Assembly: GCA_913058245.1 (NCBI GenBank)
Contig: CAJXQJ010000021.1
Location: forward strand, 1 to 39,971
Direction of reading: 5' to 3'
Length of the DNA stretch: 39,971 bases
Origin: an uncultured Colwellia sp.
Lineage (GTDB): Bacteria; Pseudomonadota; Gammaproteobacteria; Enterobacterales; Alteromonadaceae
The notes beneath the pieces were generated by a model. The model was not told the DNA's origin, searched no databases, and was given only the letters and a program-made list of their open reading frames with translations. Made by a program: the position numbers and the translations under genes. Below, piece after piece: positions 16,267 through 25,405 of this stretch (its first letter is position 1; each line of letters opens with the position of its first letter).

Positions 16267-18861
16267 TTAGAAGTTATAAGTTGCTTTTACGTAGTAAAAA
16301 CCACCATTGTAATCAAATGGACCACTTTCGTAATATTTAGCACCTAATTGACCATAAGACTCTGCTGGTAGCTTTTGAGCTTCTTGGTCGAAGATGTTAT
16401 TTGCACCTGCAGATAACGTAACACTATCATTTAAGAAATAACTAACTTCAGCATCTACTGTAACAGCCGAATCCGCAATTTCATTCCAACAACCAATAGC
16501 ACACGTATCATCTGCATGAGTGGCAAAGTATTCACCGAAATAGTTGACACGTACAAAGCTTGTCACATTTTCCCATGACTGAGAAACAGTGAATGTTGCA
16601 CGATGATCCGGCATGCCTTCTTCTAAACGATGTACCTTACCTTCATCTGTCGTTAACGGATTAAATTTGTCCACTTCCGTCTCGTTCCAGTTGTATGCTA
16701 ACGATAGTAAAGTATCACCGCCCAATAGCTCCATGGTATAGTTTGCAACAACATCAATACCTTGTGTAGTAGTATCAAAATCATTTGCAAAATAGGTAAC
16801 AGCAGAAATTAACTCTGGATTAACAACACCTAACGCTTCAAGTGCAGCATGGTCTGAAGCCAAAACATCAATTTGACTAGATTGCGCCAATCGATCCGTC
16901 ACTTCAATATTGTAGTAATCAAGCGTAAAGAAGAAGTCTCCATCTTGGAAAACAAAACCACCAGCGAAGCTCCTTGACTCTTCTGGAGTTAACTCTTTAC
17001 CGCCATAAAAAGCTGAAAGCGGGTTAGTAGGTGGAGCCAAGAATGTTTGAATCAACTCACCATTTACTAATGATGTTTGCGTATTTACAACATTCGCTTG
17101 ACCAACTGTAGGAGCTCTAAAACCAGTACTATGAGATAAGCGTACTGAAATTTCATCATTAACAGTATATTGACCCGTTAACTTGTAATTTGTCGTGCTA
17201 CCAAAAGTATTAAAATCTTCATAACGAACAGCAGCACCAACAAGTAAATCTTCAGTTAATTGCGCTTCAACATCAACATAGGCAGCGATATTACGACGAT
17301 CATTTCGACCTTGTGTTTCAGGGCCAAAGCCTTTAAAACCATGTGAGCCGATATTAAACCCTTGGTCTGCAAATGCTCCGGCTTTCCATGAAGCTTCTTC
17401 ACCTGAAATAATTTCAAAGCTTTCCTCACGCCATTCTATACCTGTAGCAACATTAACAGGCTCTTCTAAGCCCATTTCAAAACCTTTAACCAAATCAAAG
17501 TTAAAAGTTTTCTCCATTTGAATATAGCTACCAGTTTCAAAATCAACCGGTGTTTCTAAGCCAAGTGAAGGGTTTAATGTATTCTTTAAATTAAACTTAG
17601 ATTCATTTCGACCAACAGAGCCACTTAAGTCAAAATACCACCCTTCTAAGAAACCACTATTAATATCACCTTTAGTACCCATAGTTAATGACGTATCAGT
17701 AATATTGCCACCAAATTGAGGTGTATAACCACCTGGGAATATTTGGTTCATTGAGAAACAGTTCGGATCCGCCACCATAGCTTGGTATTCAGAGCTATCG
17801 AGTATATTCCCATCTCGAATCGACCCATCAGGGTTTGTAATTTTTGGTATATTAACAACATCACAGGTTCTAGCGGCCCCTTGAGATTGTGCTATATCAC
17901 CAACAAGTAATGTTTTACCACCATCAACCGAATATACATTACCGCGATTATGCGGATTACGGTAATAAAACCCACCGGTAACATCACGTTCAGAATAGTT
18001 ACCGAACATGTAAAACTCTTTATCATCACCTAAGTCTAAACCAACATTACCAAATAAAGTGATGTCATCTTCAACTTCAGGATTACCCCATATTTGTGCA
18101 GGGTTTTGAATTGATGAATTTCCTTCACTGGCTAAGTTAGCAGCATCCGGGCGCTGCACACTGCGGCTAGTTGCATCCGCATTTTTTAATTGAAAGCTTA
18201 AGTTAACAAAACCATCATCAGTGAATGGTAAACCAACATTACCATCAATAATGGTTGAGTCACCATCCCCTTCATAATATGAACCTTTCTTAACAGAGAC
18301 TGAGCCACCATCAGAATCATCTTTTAATACAAAGTTCATAACACCTGCAATCGCATCCGAACCATATTGAGCGGCTGCGCCATCACGCAATACTTCGACT
18401 TGTTTCAAAGCGACAGAAGGAATTACTGAAATATCTGGTCCTTGAGCTCCGTCATTAATACCACCACCTTGGAATGCAATAACAGAAGCACGGTGACGAC
18501 GTTTACCATTTAAAAGCACCAATGTTGAATCTGACGGAAGACCACGTAAATTTACCGGGCGAATTAATGATGCGGCATCTGATATCGGTTGAGTACGGGC
18601 ATTAAACGATGGAATTGCACCAACCAACATATCTAACATATCGCTAGAAGCATTTTTACCTAATTCATCACCACCAATAATATCAATTGGAACAGGTGAT
18701 TCTGCAACTGAGCGAGGTGCTGAACGGGAGCCAACCACCGCTATACGCTCAACTTCTTCAGTTTTAGCCGTTTCTTCAAAACCCGCAGCAAAGCTAGGTG
18801 CAGTTCCTAGCGCTAAGCCCACGGCAAGGGCTAACGTACCAGTACGAAATTTAGTAGACAT
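16267..18861 (-). CDS. TonB-dependent outer-membrane receptor
   Basis: 864 residues. The signal peptide ends near residue 25-26 (TAPSFAAG). A TonB-box-like ERIAVVGSR lies at about 38-46 and the plug domain at about 47-180 (LNGKRRHRASV, VEVLRDGAAAQYGSDAIAGVMNF). A long beta-barrel follows and ends in the outer-membrane signature ...YVKATYNF. An extracellular-loop-sized segment contains a widely spaced cysteine pair (TCDV ... DPNC), and another has DDTCAIGC. The substrate cannot be told from sequence; siderophore, peptide or other uptake are all open. AGGAAGGAAATAAC precedes the ATG. Confidence 0.93.
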   Translation of the reverse strand: MSTKFRTGTLALAVGLALGTAPSFAAGFEETAKTEEVERIAVVGSRSAPRSVAESPVPIDIIGGDELGKNASSDMLDMLVGAIPSFNARTQPISDAASLIRPVNLRGLPSDSTLVLLNGKRRHRASVIAFQGGGINDGAQGPDISVIPSVALKQVEVLRDGAAAQYGSDAIAGVMNFVLKDDSDGGSVSVKKGSYYEGDGDSTIIDGNVGLPFTDDGFVNLSFQLKNADATSRSVQRPDAANLASEGNSSIQNPAQIWGNPEVEDDITLFGNVGLDLGDDKEFYMFGNYSERDVTGGFYYRNPHNRGNVYSVDGGKTLLVGDIAQSQGAARTCDVVNIPKITNPDGSIRDGNILDSSEYQAMVADPNCFSMNQIFPGGYTPQFGGNITDTSLTMGTKGDINSGFLEGWYFDLSGSVGRNESKFNLKNTLNPSLGLETPVDFETGSYIQMEKTFNFDLVKGFEMGLEEPVNVATGIEWREESFEIISGEEASWKAGAFADQGFNIGSHGFKGFGPETQGRNDRRNIAAYVDVEAQLTEDLLVGAAVRYEDFNTFGSTTNYKLTGQYTVNDEISVRLSHSTGFRAPTVGQANVVNTQTSLVNGELIQTFLAPPTNPLSAFYGGKELTPEESRSFAGGFVFQDGDFFFTLDYYNIEVTDRLAQSSQIDVLASDHAALEALGVVNPELISAVTYFANDFDTTTQGIDVVANYTMELLGGDTLLSLAYNWNETEVDKFNPLTTDEGKVHRLEEGMPDHRATFTVSQSWENVTSFVRVNYFGEYFATHADDTCAIGCWNEIADSAVTVDAEVSYFLNDSVTLSAGANNIFDQEAQKLPAESYGQLGAKYYESGPFDYNGGFYYVKATYNF

Positions 18862-18955
18862 GTTATTTCCTTCCTAATATTTGAATAATATTCTTATAGT
18901 TCTGTATTTTTATAATTATGTATTTTTATCTTTTTATTTAGCCAGTTGTGCTTAT

Positions 18956-18990
18956 AAATTCACGTTGACATTATTAATAGTAGCGTGAAT
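18956..18990. promoter_or_regulatory. Inverted repeat upstream of the TonB receptor (possible operator)
   Basis: ATTCACG and CGTGAAT are separated by 19 bases. The left arm lies in the 11-base word AAATTCACGTT, which recurs in reverse orientation upstream of fahA (20775-20785). It lies 95-130 bases upstream of the receptor start. The binding protein is unknown. Confidence 0.35.
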
Positions 18991-19378
18991 AACACAAAAG
19001 GCTTGATTATTTATAAAACAGCTAAAAATTCTTTACAAGTGGGTAATTTTCAAGATGGACAACATCAAAGATTCAGATGCCGAAAAATAGCAAAGATATA
19101 CGAAGTGCATGAATAGTTAGATTAACAAATGTAACCAACCTGTAACCAACACCCTATACGGCTTATAAGAAAAGTTTCAAACATGTATTATGCGAAAAAC
19201 TTCGTATTAAAATATTTATTTGATGAATAATTAGTCAACAAAAATAAATTGAACTTTTTTTGTTTCAATAATAGGCATACAAAAATTATGGTTGAATTCT
19301 CAATAATTAAGTTAACAGCTTGTTAAAAGCATTACTCTTTAAATTTGTGTTGTATTCATTTTTTAATTTATAGATAAA

Positions 19379-19402
19379 AAAAGCTCCTTAATAAGGAGCT
19401 TT
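19379..19402 (-). terminator. Rho-independent terminator after fahA
   Basis: AAGCTCCTT pairs with AAGGAGCTT over a 3-nt loop. On the minus strand TTTTTTTATC follows. It starts about 23 bases after the fahA stop and separates fahA from the TonB receptor. Confidence 0.85.
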
Positions 19403-19424
19403 TAAATTAGAAATTTAACTTACA

Positions 19425-20747
19425 TTAGCTGGCAGGTAAAATTGTCGCAGTAACTTCACCAAAACCGATTCGAGCAGCGCCGTCTTTTTTACACCAGCCA
19501 GTCATAATCACACAATCACCATCTTCTAAGAATGTGCGAGTTTCACCGTTAGGTAAGCTAATAGGCTCTGAGCCGGCATTCGAAAGCTCAAGCATTGAAC
19601 CTGCTTCTTCCGGATTAGGTCCAGATTGCGTGCCACTACCGAACATATCACCTGCACGTAGGTTACAACCATTGACAGTATGATGAGTTACCATTTGTGC
19701 AACAGTCCAGTATGAGTCTTTAAAATTTGACTGAGATAACTGTACAGCAGCTTGTTCCGCCTTGCGCATAGCTTCTGTTGCAATTAAAACTTGTAAATTA
19801 AGGTCTAACGAACCTTGTGCTCTGTTTTGTTGAGACTCTAGGTACGGCATAGGTTGTGGATCAGCTAAATCTCTTGTCCATGCAGTTTTATATGGAGCCA
19901 ATGCCTCTGAAGTCACAATCCACGGTGAAATTGTTGATGCAAAGCTTTTTGACAGAAATGGCCCTAGTGGTTGATATTCCCAGCCCTGAATATCACGTGC
20001 TGACCAATCATTAAATAAACAAATACCAAAAACATGGTCATCAGCATGTTCGATGTTAATTGGCTCTCCTAAGTCATTACCGTTACCAATAAATACACCA
20101 ACTTCTAATTCATAATCTAGACGTTTACAAGGGCCAAAAGATGGCTCTGTTGCCGTTGGCGCTTTGGTTTGTCCTTTTGGACGTTTAAAATCACTACCCG
20201 AAACTTCAATTGAAGAAGAGCGGCCGTGATAACCAATAGGTACCCATTTATAGTTAGGTAATAATGGGTTGTCTGGACGGAATTTTTTACCAACCGATGT
20301 AGCATGATGAATCGAGGTATAAAAATCAGTGTAATCACCAATGTGACAAGGTAATGCATATTCAACACTGTCTTGTGCAACCAAGCAATCAATCAATTTT
20401 ACTTCTAATGCAGAACCTTGAGTTAACGCCTGAGATAAAGCTTGACGTAACGCACTCCAAAAGTGCTTCCCCATTGACATAAAGTCATTTAACTGTGCTT
20501 TGCTACATGCTTCTAATGCCACTTGCACGTCGCCCTCAAAAACATTAAGTGCAAATACGGCTTGCAAATCTAGCACTTGATTGCCAATTGCTACACCACC
20601 ACGAAACTCCTCATCACTTGCTTTAGTTTTAAAGCTCGCAAAAGGTAAGTTTTGTATAGGAAAATCACAATTTTCCACATTGGCAGATTCAACCCAACTA
20701 CGTAAAGCCGGATTATGTGTCTCATTAAGTAAACTGGTGTTAGACAT
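19425..20747 (-). CDS. fahA: Fumarylacetoacetase
   Basis: 440 residues, the size of bacterial and eukaryotic FAH. Hydrolyses fumarylacetoacetate to fumarate and acetoacetate, the last step of tyrosine/homogentisate breakdown. The active-site region DYTDFYTSIHHATSVGKKF is visible, as are WVPIGYHGRSSS, YELEVGVFIG, FNDWSARDIQGWEYQPLGPF and GDMFGSGTQSGP, all family hallmarks. Often adjacent genes maiA and hmgA are not found here. A terminator follows. The start ATG has TTGGAG upstream. The spacer to trhO carries a motif shared with the TonB receptor promoter region. Confidence 0.95.
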   Translation of the reverse strand: MSNTSLLNETHNPALRSWVESANVENCDFPIQNLPFASFKTKASDEEFRGGVAIGNQVLDLQAVFALNVFEGDVQVALEACSKAQLNDFMSMGKHFWSALRQALSQALTQGSALEVKLIDCLVAQDSVEYALPCHIGDYTDFYTSIHHATSVGKKFRPDNPLLPNYKWVPIGYHGRSSSIEVSGSDFKRPKGQTKAPTATEPSFGPCKRLDYELEVGVFIGNGNDLGEPINIEHADDHVFGICLFNDWSARDIQGWEYQPLGPFLSKSFASTISPWIVTSEALAPYKTAWTRDLADPQPMPYLESQQNRAQGSLDLNLQVLIATEAMRKAEQAAVQLSQSNFKDSYWTVAQMVTHHTVNGCNLRAGDMFGSGTQSGPNPEEAGSMLELSNAGSEPISLPNGETRTFLEDGDCVIMTGWCKKDGAARIGFGEVTATILPAS

Positions 20748-21074
20748 GTGCTAAACAACTCCAAAATAAATTGTAACGTGAATTTAAAAACACGAAAATA
20801 AAGTTCATTGGCGCCATAATATAACAAGCTACAACATTATGGCTATGCAAGAAAAATTTACTTCACCACAAACTGTCAACAATATTTTGCAGAGTTAGCT
20901 TTACAAGTAGCTTTTAAATAGCTCATAAATAAAAACTATCAATATTACTTTTTATTTGGTGATTTTTTGTTAAAATTCCGCGCGATTTATTTTGACATAA
21001 ATCACATTACCACTTGCAATGAAATGTAAGTAATTTTCAATCTACAGCTCCTGATTTACTATCAGGCTCGCTCA
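20748..21074. other. 327-bp divergent spacer between fahA and trhO
   Basis: No gene seen. On the fahA side it contains AACGTGAATTT (20775-20785), the reverse complement of a word upstream of the TonB receptor. On the trhO side it has a plausible promoter. Confidence 0.5.
20992..21020 (+). promoter_or_regulatory. Possible sigma-70 promoter of trhO
   Basis: TTGACA (20992-20997), 17 bases, TGCAAT (21015-21020). The -35 is perfect and the -10 is weak. It gives a leader of about 50 bases. Confidence 0.4.
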
Positions 21075-22061
21075 ATGGGTCAAATTATGAATAATATTAC
21101 CGTTTGTGCTTTGTACAAATTTGTTCACTTAGAAAACTTCAAAACTATTAAACCTACTTTACTTAATGTTATGGAAGAAAATAATGTTAAGGGCACTCTT
21201 TTATTAGCGCTTGAAGGCATCAATGGCACTATCGCTGGTCCAAAAGCAGGCGTAGAAAACGTCCTAACGTTTCTTAATAGCGACGAACGTTTAGCAGGCG
21301 TTTCTTTTAAATGTTCTTATCACCAAGAAAATCCATTCCAACGTACTAAAGTTAAACTGAAAAAAGAAATAGTAACCATGGGAGTTGAGGGAATTGACCC
21401 TAATCTAACCGTAGGTACATATGTTAAGCCAAAAGATTGGAATGCTTTAATTTCTGATCCTGATGTTTTACTCATTGACACCCGTAACGACTACGAAGTA
21501 GAAATCGGCACCTTTGAAAATGCAGTTAACCCAAATACTGAAACATTCCGTGAATTTCCTGAGTATGTTGCGAAAAACTTGGATAAAACCAAGCATAAAA
21601 AAGTTGCGATGTTTTGTACTGGCGGCATTCGCTGTGAAAAATCAACGGCATATTTAAAAGAACAAGGTTTCGAAGATGTTTATCACCTTGAAGGTGGCGT
21701 ATTAAAATATCTTGAAGAAGTTCCTGAACAGGAAACTATGTGGCAAGGCGAATGTTTTGTTTTTGATGGTCGTGTTGCTGTTAATCATAATTTAGAACGT
21801 GGTCAGTATGATCAATGTTTTGCTTGTCGCTATCCAATTACTGAAGACGATAAGTCAAGCGAGCACTATATTCAAGGCGTTAGCTGCCCTCGTTGTTTTG
21901 ATAAATATTCAGATGAGCAAAGAAGCCGCTTTCAAGAGCGTGAAAAGCAAATTAATTTAGCAAAAGCTCGTGGAGAAGATCATATTGGTGGCGAGATTAA
22001 ACAAGTGATTGCTGAGCGCCGAGCGGTGAAAAATGCCAGTAAGGAAGCACAGAAGAGTTAA
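21075..22061 (+). CDS. trhO: tRNA uridine 5-hydroxylation rhodanese-family protein TrhO
   Basis: 328 residues from the first ATG; a second ATG four codons later (21087) is also possible. TrhO (YceA) carries out oxygen-dependent hydroxylation of U34 to ho5U in tRNA. An N-terminal UPF0176 domain is at about 8-100. A rhodanese domain at about 118-215 has the loop [15 protein letters not shown], with C181 as the expected active cysteine. A C-terminal CxxC...CxxC region (CFAC, CPRC) could bind metal. It stands alone, with its own terminator. Confidence 0.92.
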   Translation: MGQIMNNITVCALYKFVHLENFKTIKPTLLNVMEENNVKGTLLLALEGINGTIAGPKAGVENVLTFLNSDERLAGVSFKCSYHQENPFQRTKVKLKKEIVTMGVEGIDPNLTVGTYVKPKDWNALISDPDVLLIDTRNDYEVEIGTFENAVNPNTETFREFPEYVAKNLDKTKHKKVAMFCTGGIRCEKSTAYLKEQGFEDVYHLEGGVLKYLEEVPEQETMWQGECFVFDGRVAVNHNLERGQYDQCFACRYPITEDDKSSEHYIQGVSCPRCFDKYSDEQRSRFQEREKQINLAKARGEDHIGGEIKQVIAERRAVKNASKEAQKS

Positions 22062-22086
22062 TTAACTGACTAACCTTTATGCTATT

Positions 22087-22112
22087 AGCCCGCCCTTACC
22101 GCGGGCTTTTTT
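22087..22112 (+). terminator. Rho-independent terminator after trhO
   Basis: AGCCCGC pairs with GCGGGCT over a 7-nt loop, followed by TTTTTTAT. It starts 26 bases past the stop. Confidence 0.9.
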
Positions 22113-22170
22113 ATAGCTAGAATTTATTAATAACTTAATACGTTAGAGTCACTAAAATTCAGGCAATAAA

Positions 22171-22200
22171 AAAGCCTTAACATATTACTGTTAAGGCTTT
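22171..22200 (-). terminator. Terminator after tRNA-Phe
   Basis: AAAGCCTTAACA pairs with TGTTAAGGCTTT over a 6-nt loop. On the minus strand a T-run follows. It lies 20 bases beyond the CCA end of the tRNA. Confidence 0.85.
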
Positions 22201-22219
22201 TAAACCCCGAAGGGAAATA

Positions 22220-22295
22220 TGGTGCCTTGACCCGGAATCGAACCAGGGACACGAGGATTTTCAATCCTCTGCTCTACCGACTGAGCTATCAAGGC
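22220..22295 (-). tRNA. tRNA-Phe (anticodon GAA)
   Basis: 76 bases including an encoded CCA. The acceptor GCCTTGA pairs with TCAAGGC, with A as discriminator. The D-arm TAGCTCAGTCGGTAGAGCA and T-loop GGTTCGATTCC are present. The anticodon stem GAGGA/TCCTC holds the loop TTGAAAA, with GAA at 22262-22260. It is a single-gene unit with promoter and terminator. No integrated element is seen at its 3' end. Confidence 0.97.
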
Positions 22296-22343
22296 ACTAT
22301 CTTAATCAACGGCAGCATTAGCTTTCGCGTCAAAAGAGGCGAC

Positions 22344-22372
22344 ATAATATAGTGATTTTATTATGCCCGCAA
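22344..22372 (-). promoter_or_regulatory. Promoter of tRNA-Phe
   Basis: On the minus strand TTGCGG (22372-22367), a 17-base spacer and TATTAT (22349-22344), followed by the GC-rich discriminator GTCGCC. A GC-rich discriminator is typical of stable-RNA promoters under stringent control. The 5' leader before the mature tRNA is about 40 bases. Confidence 0.7.
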
Positions 22373-22424
22373 GCCGTTTTATAAATTTTCTATAAAAAAA
22401 ATCAACTTACCGTAAATAATAAAA

Positions 22425-22446
22425 AAGCCAGCATAAATGCTGGCTT
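22425..22446 (-). terminator. Rho-independent terminator after the PiT gene
   Basis: AAGCCAGCAT pairs with ATGCTGGCTT over a 2-base centre. On the minus strand TTTTTATTATT follows. It is 27 bases beyond the transporter stop. Confidence 0.88.
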
Positions 22447-22473
22447 AAATTTAATGCTTTTCAATTTAACTTT

Positions 22474-23769
22474 TTAGCTAAATATAGCTTTCATTATCCA
22501 GAAGAAGATAATTGAAAGGCCTGCACCTACAGGTAAAGTAATTACCCAAGAGACAACAATGTTACGTACAACACCTAAGTTGATTGCCGCAATACCACGT
22601 GCCATACCTACACCTAATACAGCACCAACTAAAGTTTGTGTTGTTGATATTGGTAAACCAGCACCAGAAGCGATAACAACAGTACAAGCAGCAGCTAATT
22701 CAGCCGCAAAGCCACGACTAGGTGTTAAGTGTGTAATACCTTTACCGATAGTCGCAATAACACGATGACCAAATAAAGCAAGACCAGCAACAATACCTAA
22801 GCCACCTAATGGTAAAATCCACCAAACTAATGCAGCTTTCTTGGCAATTTCACCGCCGTTATCAACGATACTAACAACAGCAGCCAATGGACCGATTGCA
22901 TTAGCTACATCGTTTGAGCCGTGAGCAAATGCCATACAACAAGCGGTAACAACCATTAATACAGCAAACACTTTTTCCACATTTGCATAGTGAGTTGTTT
23001 TGTCGGCATTGGTGTCAAAATTAAGGCGACTAATAAAGTACTTACCAATAATTGCCACAATAACAGCAACAATTGCAGCCAAAAAGAATACGTCAGCGCC
23101 TTGAAGTGCAAAGTCATAAAAGCCTAAATTTACGCTGTCTAAGCCGATGTGCTTTAACCCTTTCTTAATTGTCACGAGCGACAATACGAAACCAGCTAAA
23201 AACATGTAAAAAGGTACATAACGCTTTGCTTGATCTAAAGGCTTGTCAGTATCAAAAATAAGCTTTTGTGCACTATTGAAGATAACAAACGCGATAACAC
23301 CGGATATAAGTGGTGTTACAATCCAACTACCTACAATGCCACCGACTTTACCCCACGCCACGGTATCAGGACTAATACCAATAGCAGCGAAACCAATAAT
23401 GGCACCAACAATTGAGTGCGTTGTTGAAACTGGCCAACCTAAAATAGATGCAACTAATAACCAAGTTGCTGCCGCTAATAGTGCTGAAATCATACCAAAA
23501 ACAAGTAATTCAGGAATATCGACAAAATATCCTGGGTCAATAATACCTTTACGTATTGTTGAAGTAACTTCACCGCCTGCTAAATAAGCACCAGCAAATT
23601 CAAATACCATTGCGATAATAATCGCTTGTTTAATGGTAAGTGCTTTAGAACCTACCGAGGTGCCCATTGCGTTAGCAACGTCGTTTGCACCTATGCCCCA
23701 AGCCATAAAAAAGCCTACGGCAGCAGCGATCATGACTAATAAAGAGCCATTTGTGAGTAAAATATCCAT
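22474..23769 (-). CDS. PiT-family inorganic phosphate transporter
   Basis: 431 residues with about ten to eleven membrane segments. Low-affinity, ion-coupled phosphate uptake in the inner membrane. The two inverted PiT signature repeats are visible: GANDVANAMGTSVGSKALT near residues 27-45 and HGSNDVANAIGPLAAV near 284-299. VSTTHSIVGA and ISTTQTLVGA also appear. It starts nine bases after the DUF47 gene, a standard DUF47-PiT pair in which the DUF47 protein is thought to modulate the transporter. The Shine-Dalgarno is AGGG. Confidence 0.95.
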   Translation of the reverse strand: MDILLTNGSLLVMIAAAVGFFMAWGIGANDVANAMGTSVGSKALTIKQAIIIAMVFEFAGAYLAGGEVTSTIRKGIIDPGYFVDIPELLVFGMISALLAAATWLLVASILGWPVSTTHSIVGAIIGFAAIGISPDTVAWGKVGGIVGSWIVTPLISGVIAFVIFNSAQKLIFDTDKPLDQAKRYVPFYMFLAGFVLSLVTIKKGLKHIGLDSVNLGFYDFALQGADVFFLAAIVAVIVAIIGKYFISRLNFDTNADKTTHYANVEKVFAVLMVVTACCMAFAHGSNDVANAIGPLAAVVSIVDNGGEIAKKAALVWWILPLGGLGIVAGLALFGHRVIATIGKGITHLTPSRGFAAELAAACTVVIASGAGLPISTTQTLVGAVLGVGMARGIAAINLGVVRNIVVSWVITLPVGAGLSIIFFWIMKAIFS

Positions 23770-23778
23770 GAAAGGGCC

Positions 23779-24459
23779 CTATTTTCTAGCCAAAAGAATT
23801 TCTAAACGTGCACCAACACGTTCTGCAAGATCGGCTAATTCGCCAACCCAATCGATGATTTGATATAAAAACATTACGTCAACACAATTTAGGTCTTTTT
23901 CAATACCTAACAGGTCTTTACGTAATTTAATTTGCATACCATCTGTATCATCTTCAATCGCATCAAGCTGGCTGATCATTTTGTTAACCAACTCTACTTC
24001 ACGACCACGAAATCCAGTCTCTAATAAGTCATCCAATTCATTAATCGCATCAGCGGCTTTTTCAGCAGCGTCAACACTTCGTGCAACATAAGCAATAAAT
24101 TGCTCTTGTAATGCACTAGGAATTGTTAACTTACGACCAAAAATACGGCCAGCAATATCTTTTGCTCGGTTCGCTATTTTGTCTTGTTGAGTTAATAATT
24201 CCAATAGATCAGCACGATCAACCGGCATAAATAAACCGCCTGGTAGCTCTAAACGAATTTGACGTTTCAAATCATCAGCGTCACGTTCTTGTTTAGAGAT
24301 TTTCGTACGAATTTTTCCTGCGGTACTCCAGTCTTCCTCAGTCACAGCTGCAAAGAATGGGACTAGTTGATTACAACACTTTGTTACCATTCGAATATGT
24401 TTTTCTAATGGTTTAATTGGTGATTTTGCAAATACACCAAGTATTGAATTTCTGGCCAT
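23779..24459 (-). CDS. DUF47/TIGR00153 family PhoU-like protein
   Basis: 226 residues, all-helical in appearance with charged amphipathic heptads, for example ISKQERDADDLKRQIRLEL and IEDDTDGMQIKLRKDL. The E/DxxxD patterns resemble the metal-binding motifs of PhoU. It lies directly upstream of the PiT transporter with a nine-base gap, almost certainly in one operon. The role as an accessory or regulator of PiT is by context; its biochemistry is poorly known. It is separate from the true phoU next door. Confidence 0.9.
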   Translation of the reverse strand: MARNSILGVFAKSPIKPLEKHIRMVTKCCNQLVPFFAAVTEEDWSTAGKIRTKISKQERDADDLKRQIRLELPGGLFMPVDRADLLELLTQQDKIANRAKDIAGRIFGRKLTIPSALQEQFIAYVARSVDAAEKAADAINELDDLLETGFRGREVELVNKMISQLDAIEDDTDGMQIKLRKDLLGIEKDLNCVDVMFLYQIIDWVGELADLAERVGARLEILLARK

Positions 24460-24510
24460 AATTAGTTTCCAGGAGCTTAATGCTCTTTATTGTTATTCGC
24501 GGCGGATATT

Positions 24511-24540
24511 AAACCATTTGAAAGTTAATTCAAATGGTTT
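24511..24540 (-). repeat. Hairpin upstream of the DUF47-PiT operon
   Basis: AAACCATTTG and CAAATGGTTT, perfect 10-bp arms with a 10-nt loop, lie 52 bases upstream of the DUF47 gene. It has a poor T-run on either strand, so it could be a weak terminator of the pst transcript or a leader structure. Confidence 0.5.
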
Positions 24541-24600
24541 ATATCAAGATAACCGCTGTTTATAGAATGATTAGTTATTAAGACTTCACTTAAAAGTATA

Positions 24601-24642
24601 TACGCTAATTGCTATACAGTAGGCTATTTAGTAATTAGCGTA
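24601..24642 (-). terminator. Inverted repeat just after phoU (possible terminator)
   Basis: TACGCTAATT and AATTAGCGTA, perfect arms with a 22-nt loop, begin 20 bases past the phoU stop. On the minus strand TATACTTTTAAG follows, a weak T-tract. This is a plausible end or processing site of the pst-phoU mRNA. Confidence 0.45.
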
Positions 24643-24662
24643 AAGTGCTCAATAAGTAAACA

Positions 24663-25367
24663 TTAAGAAAGGGACTCTAAATCTTCAGGTGTGGTATGAC
24701 GTACCACTTTACCTTTAACAAAATAGATAATGTATTCACAAATATTTTGACAGCGATCGCCAATACGTTCTAATGCACGTGCTGACCAAATAACACTCAT
24801 TACTTGTGGAATTGAGCGCGGGTCTTCCATCATGTAAGTCATTAACTGGCGCATTAATGCCTCATATTCACGATCAATTCGGTCATCACTTTTATGAGCC
24901 GTAACTGCAGCATCAAAGTCCATGCGGGTAAATGCATCTAAAGTTACTTGTAAAAACTCTAATACATGGCGGCCTAGGTTATCTAAGTTAGATAATAAAT
25001 CTTTATGCTTACCTGATAAACTTTCTAGTGTTACATTTGCAATTTTACCCGCTTCATCACCAATACGTTCTAAATCGGTAATGGTTTTTACTATTGCCAT
25101 CACTAAACGTAAATCACCCGCAGCAGGCTGGCGTTTAGCGATAATGCGCGTACATTCATCGTCAATACTAACTTCTGCGTTATTAATTTGGTAATCATTA
25201 TTAAGTACTTTTTTAGCAAGCTCTTCATCCGCATCACATACCGATGTTAATGCGTCGGTCAGTTGTTTTTCAACTAAGCCGCCCATGTGCATTACATGGT
25301 TAATAATGCGTTCTAAATCTTCATTAAATTGGCCAGAAATATGACGACCAATATTTAAATTATCCAT
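24663..25367 (-). CDS. phoU: Phosphate signalling complex protein PhoU
   Basis: 234 residues, two repeated three-helix PhoU domains at about 20-110 and 125-215. Conserved patterns include LERIGDEAGKIAN (first half) and ALERIGDRCQNICEYI (second half). PhoU links the Pst transporter to the PhoR kinase and keeps the Pho regulon off when phosphate is plentiful. It is the last gene of pstC-pstA-pstB-phoU, 38 bases after pstB. AGAGGAA precedes the ATG. Confidence 0.96.
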   Translation of the reverse strand: MDNLNIGRHISGQFNEDLERIINHVMHMGGLVEKQLTDALTSVCDADEELAKKVLNNDYQINNAEVSIDDECTRIIAKRQPAAGDLRLVMAIVKTITDLERIGDEAGKIANVTLESLSGKHKDLLSNLDNLGRHVLEFLQVTLDAFTRMDFDAAVTAHKSDDRIDREYEALMRQLMTYMMEDPRSIPQVMSVIWSARALERIGDRCQNICEYIIYFVKGKVVRHTTPEDLESLS

Positions 25368-25405
25368 GGTAAATTCCTCTGTCTCTCGTCAGTGCTAACG
25401 GTAAA

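Larger units (their letters stand above)
18862..19424. other. 563-bp spacer upstream of the TonB receptor
   Basis: Very AT-rich, with no coding frame that I trust. It carries an inverted repeat ATTCACG ... CGTGAAT (18958-18964 and 18984-18990), a tandem 11-base repeat at 19130-19150 and the fahA terminator. It probably serves as a long regulatory leader for the receptor. Confidence 0.55.

Noticed and set aside
20117..20392. 91-codon minus-strand frame inside fahA
   Set aside because: It overlaps the well-conserved catalytic part of fahA in another frame.
22220..22295. tRNA-Phe as an integration site
   Set aside because: No integrase, no repeat of the tRNA 3' end and only core genes on both sides.
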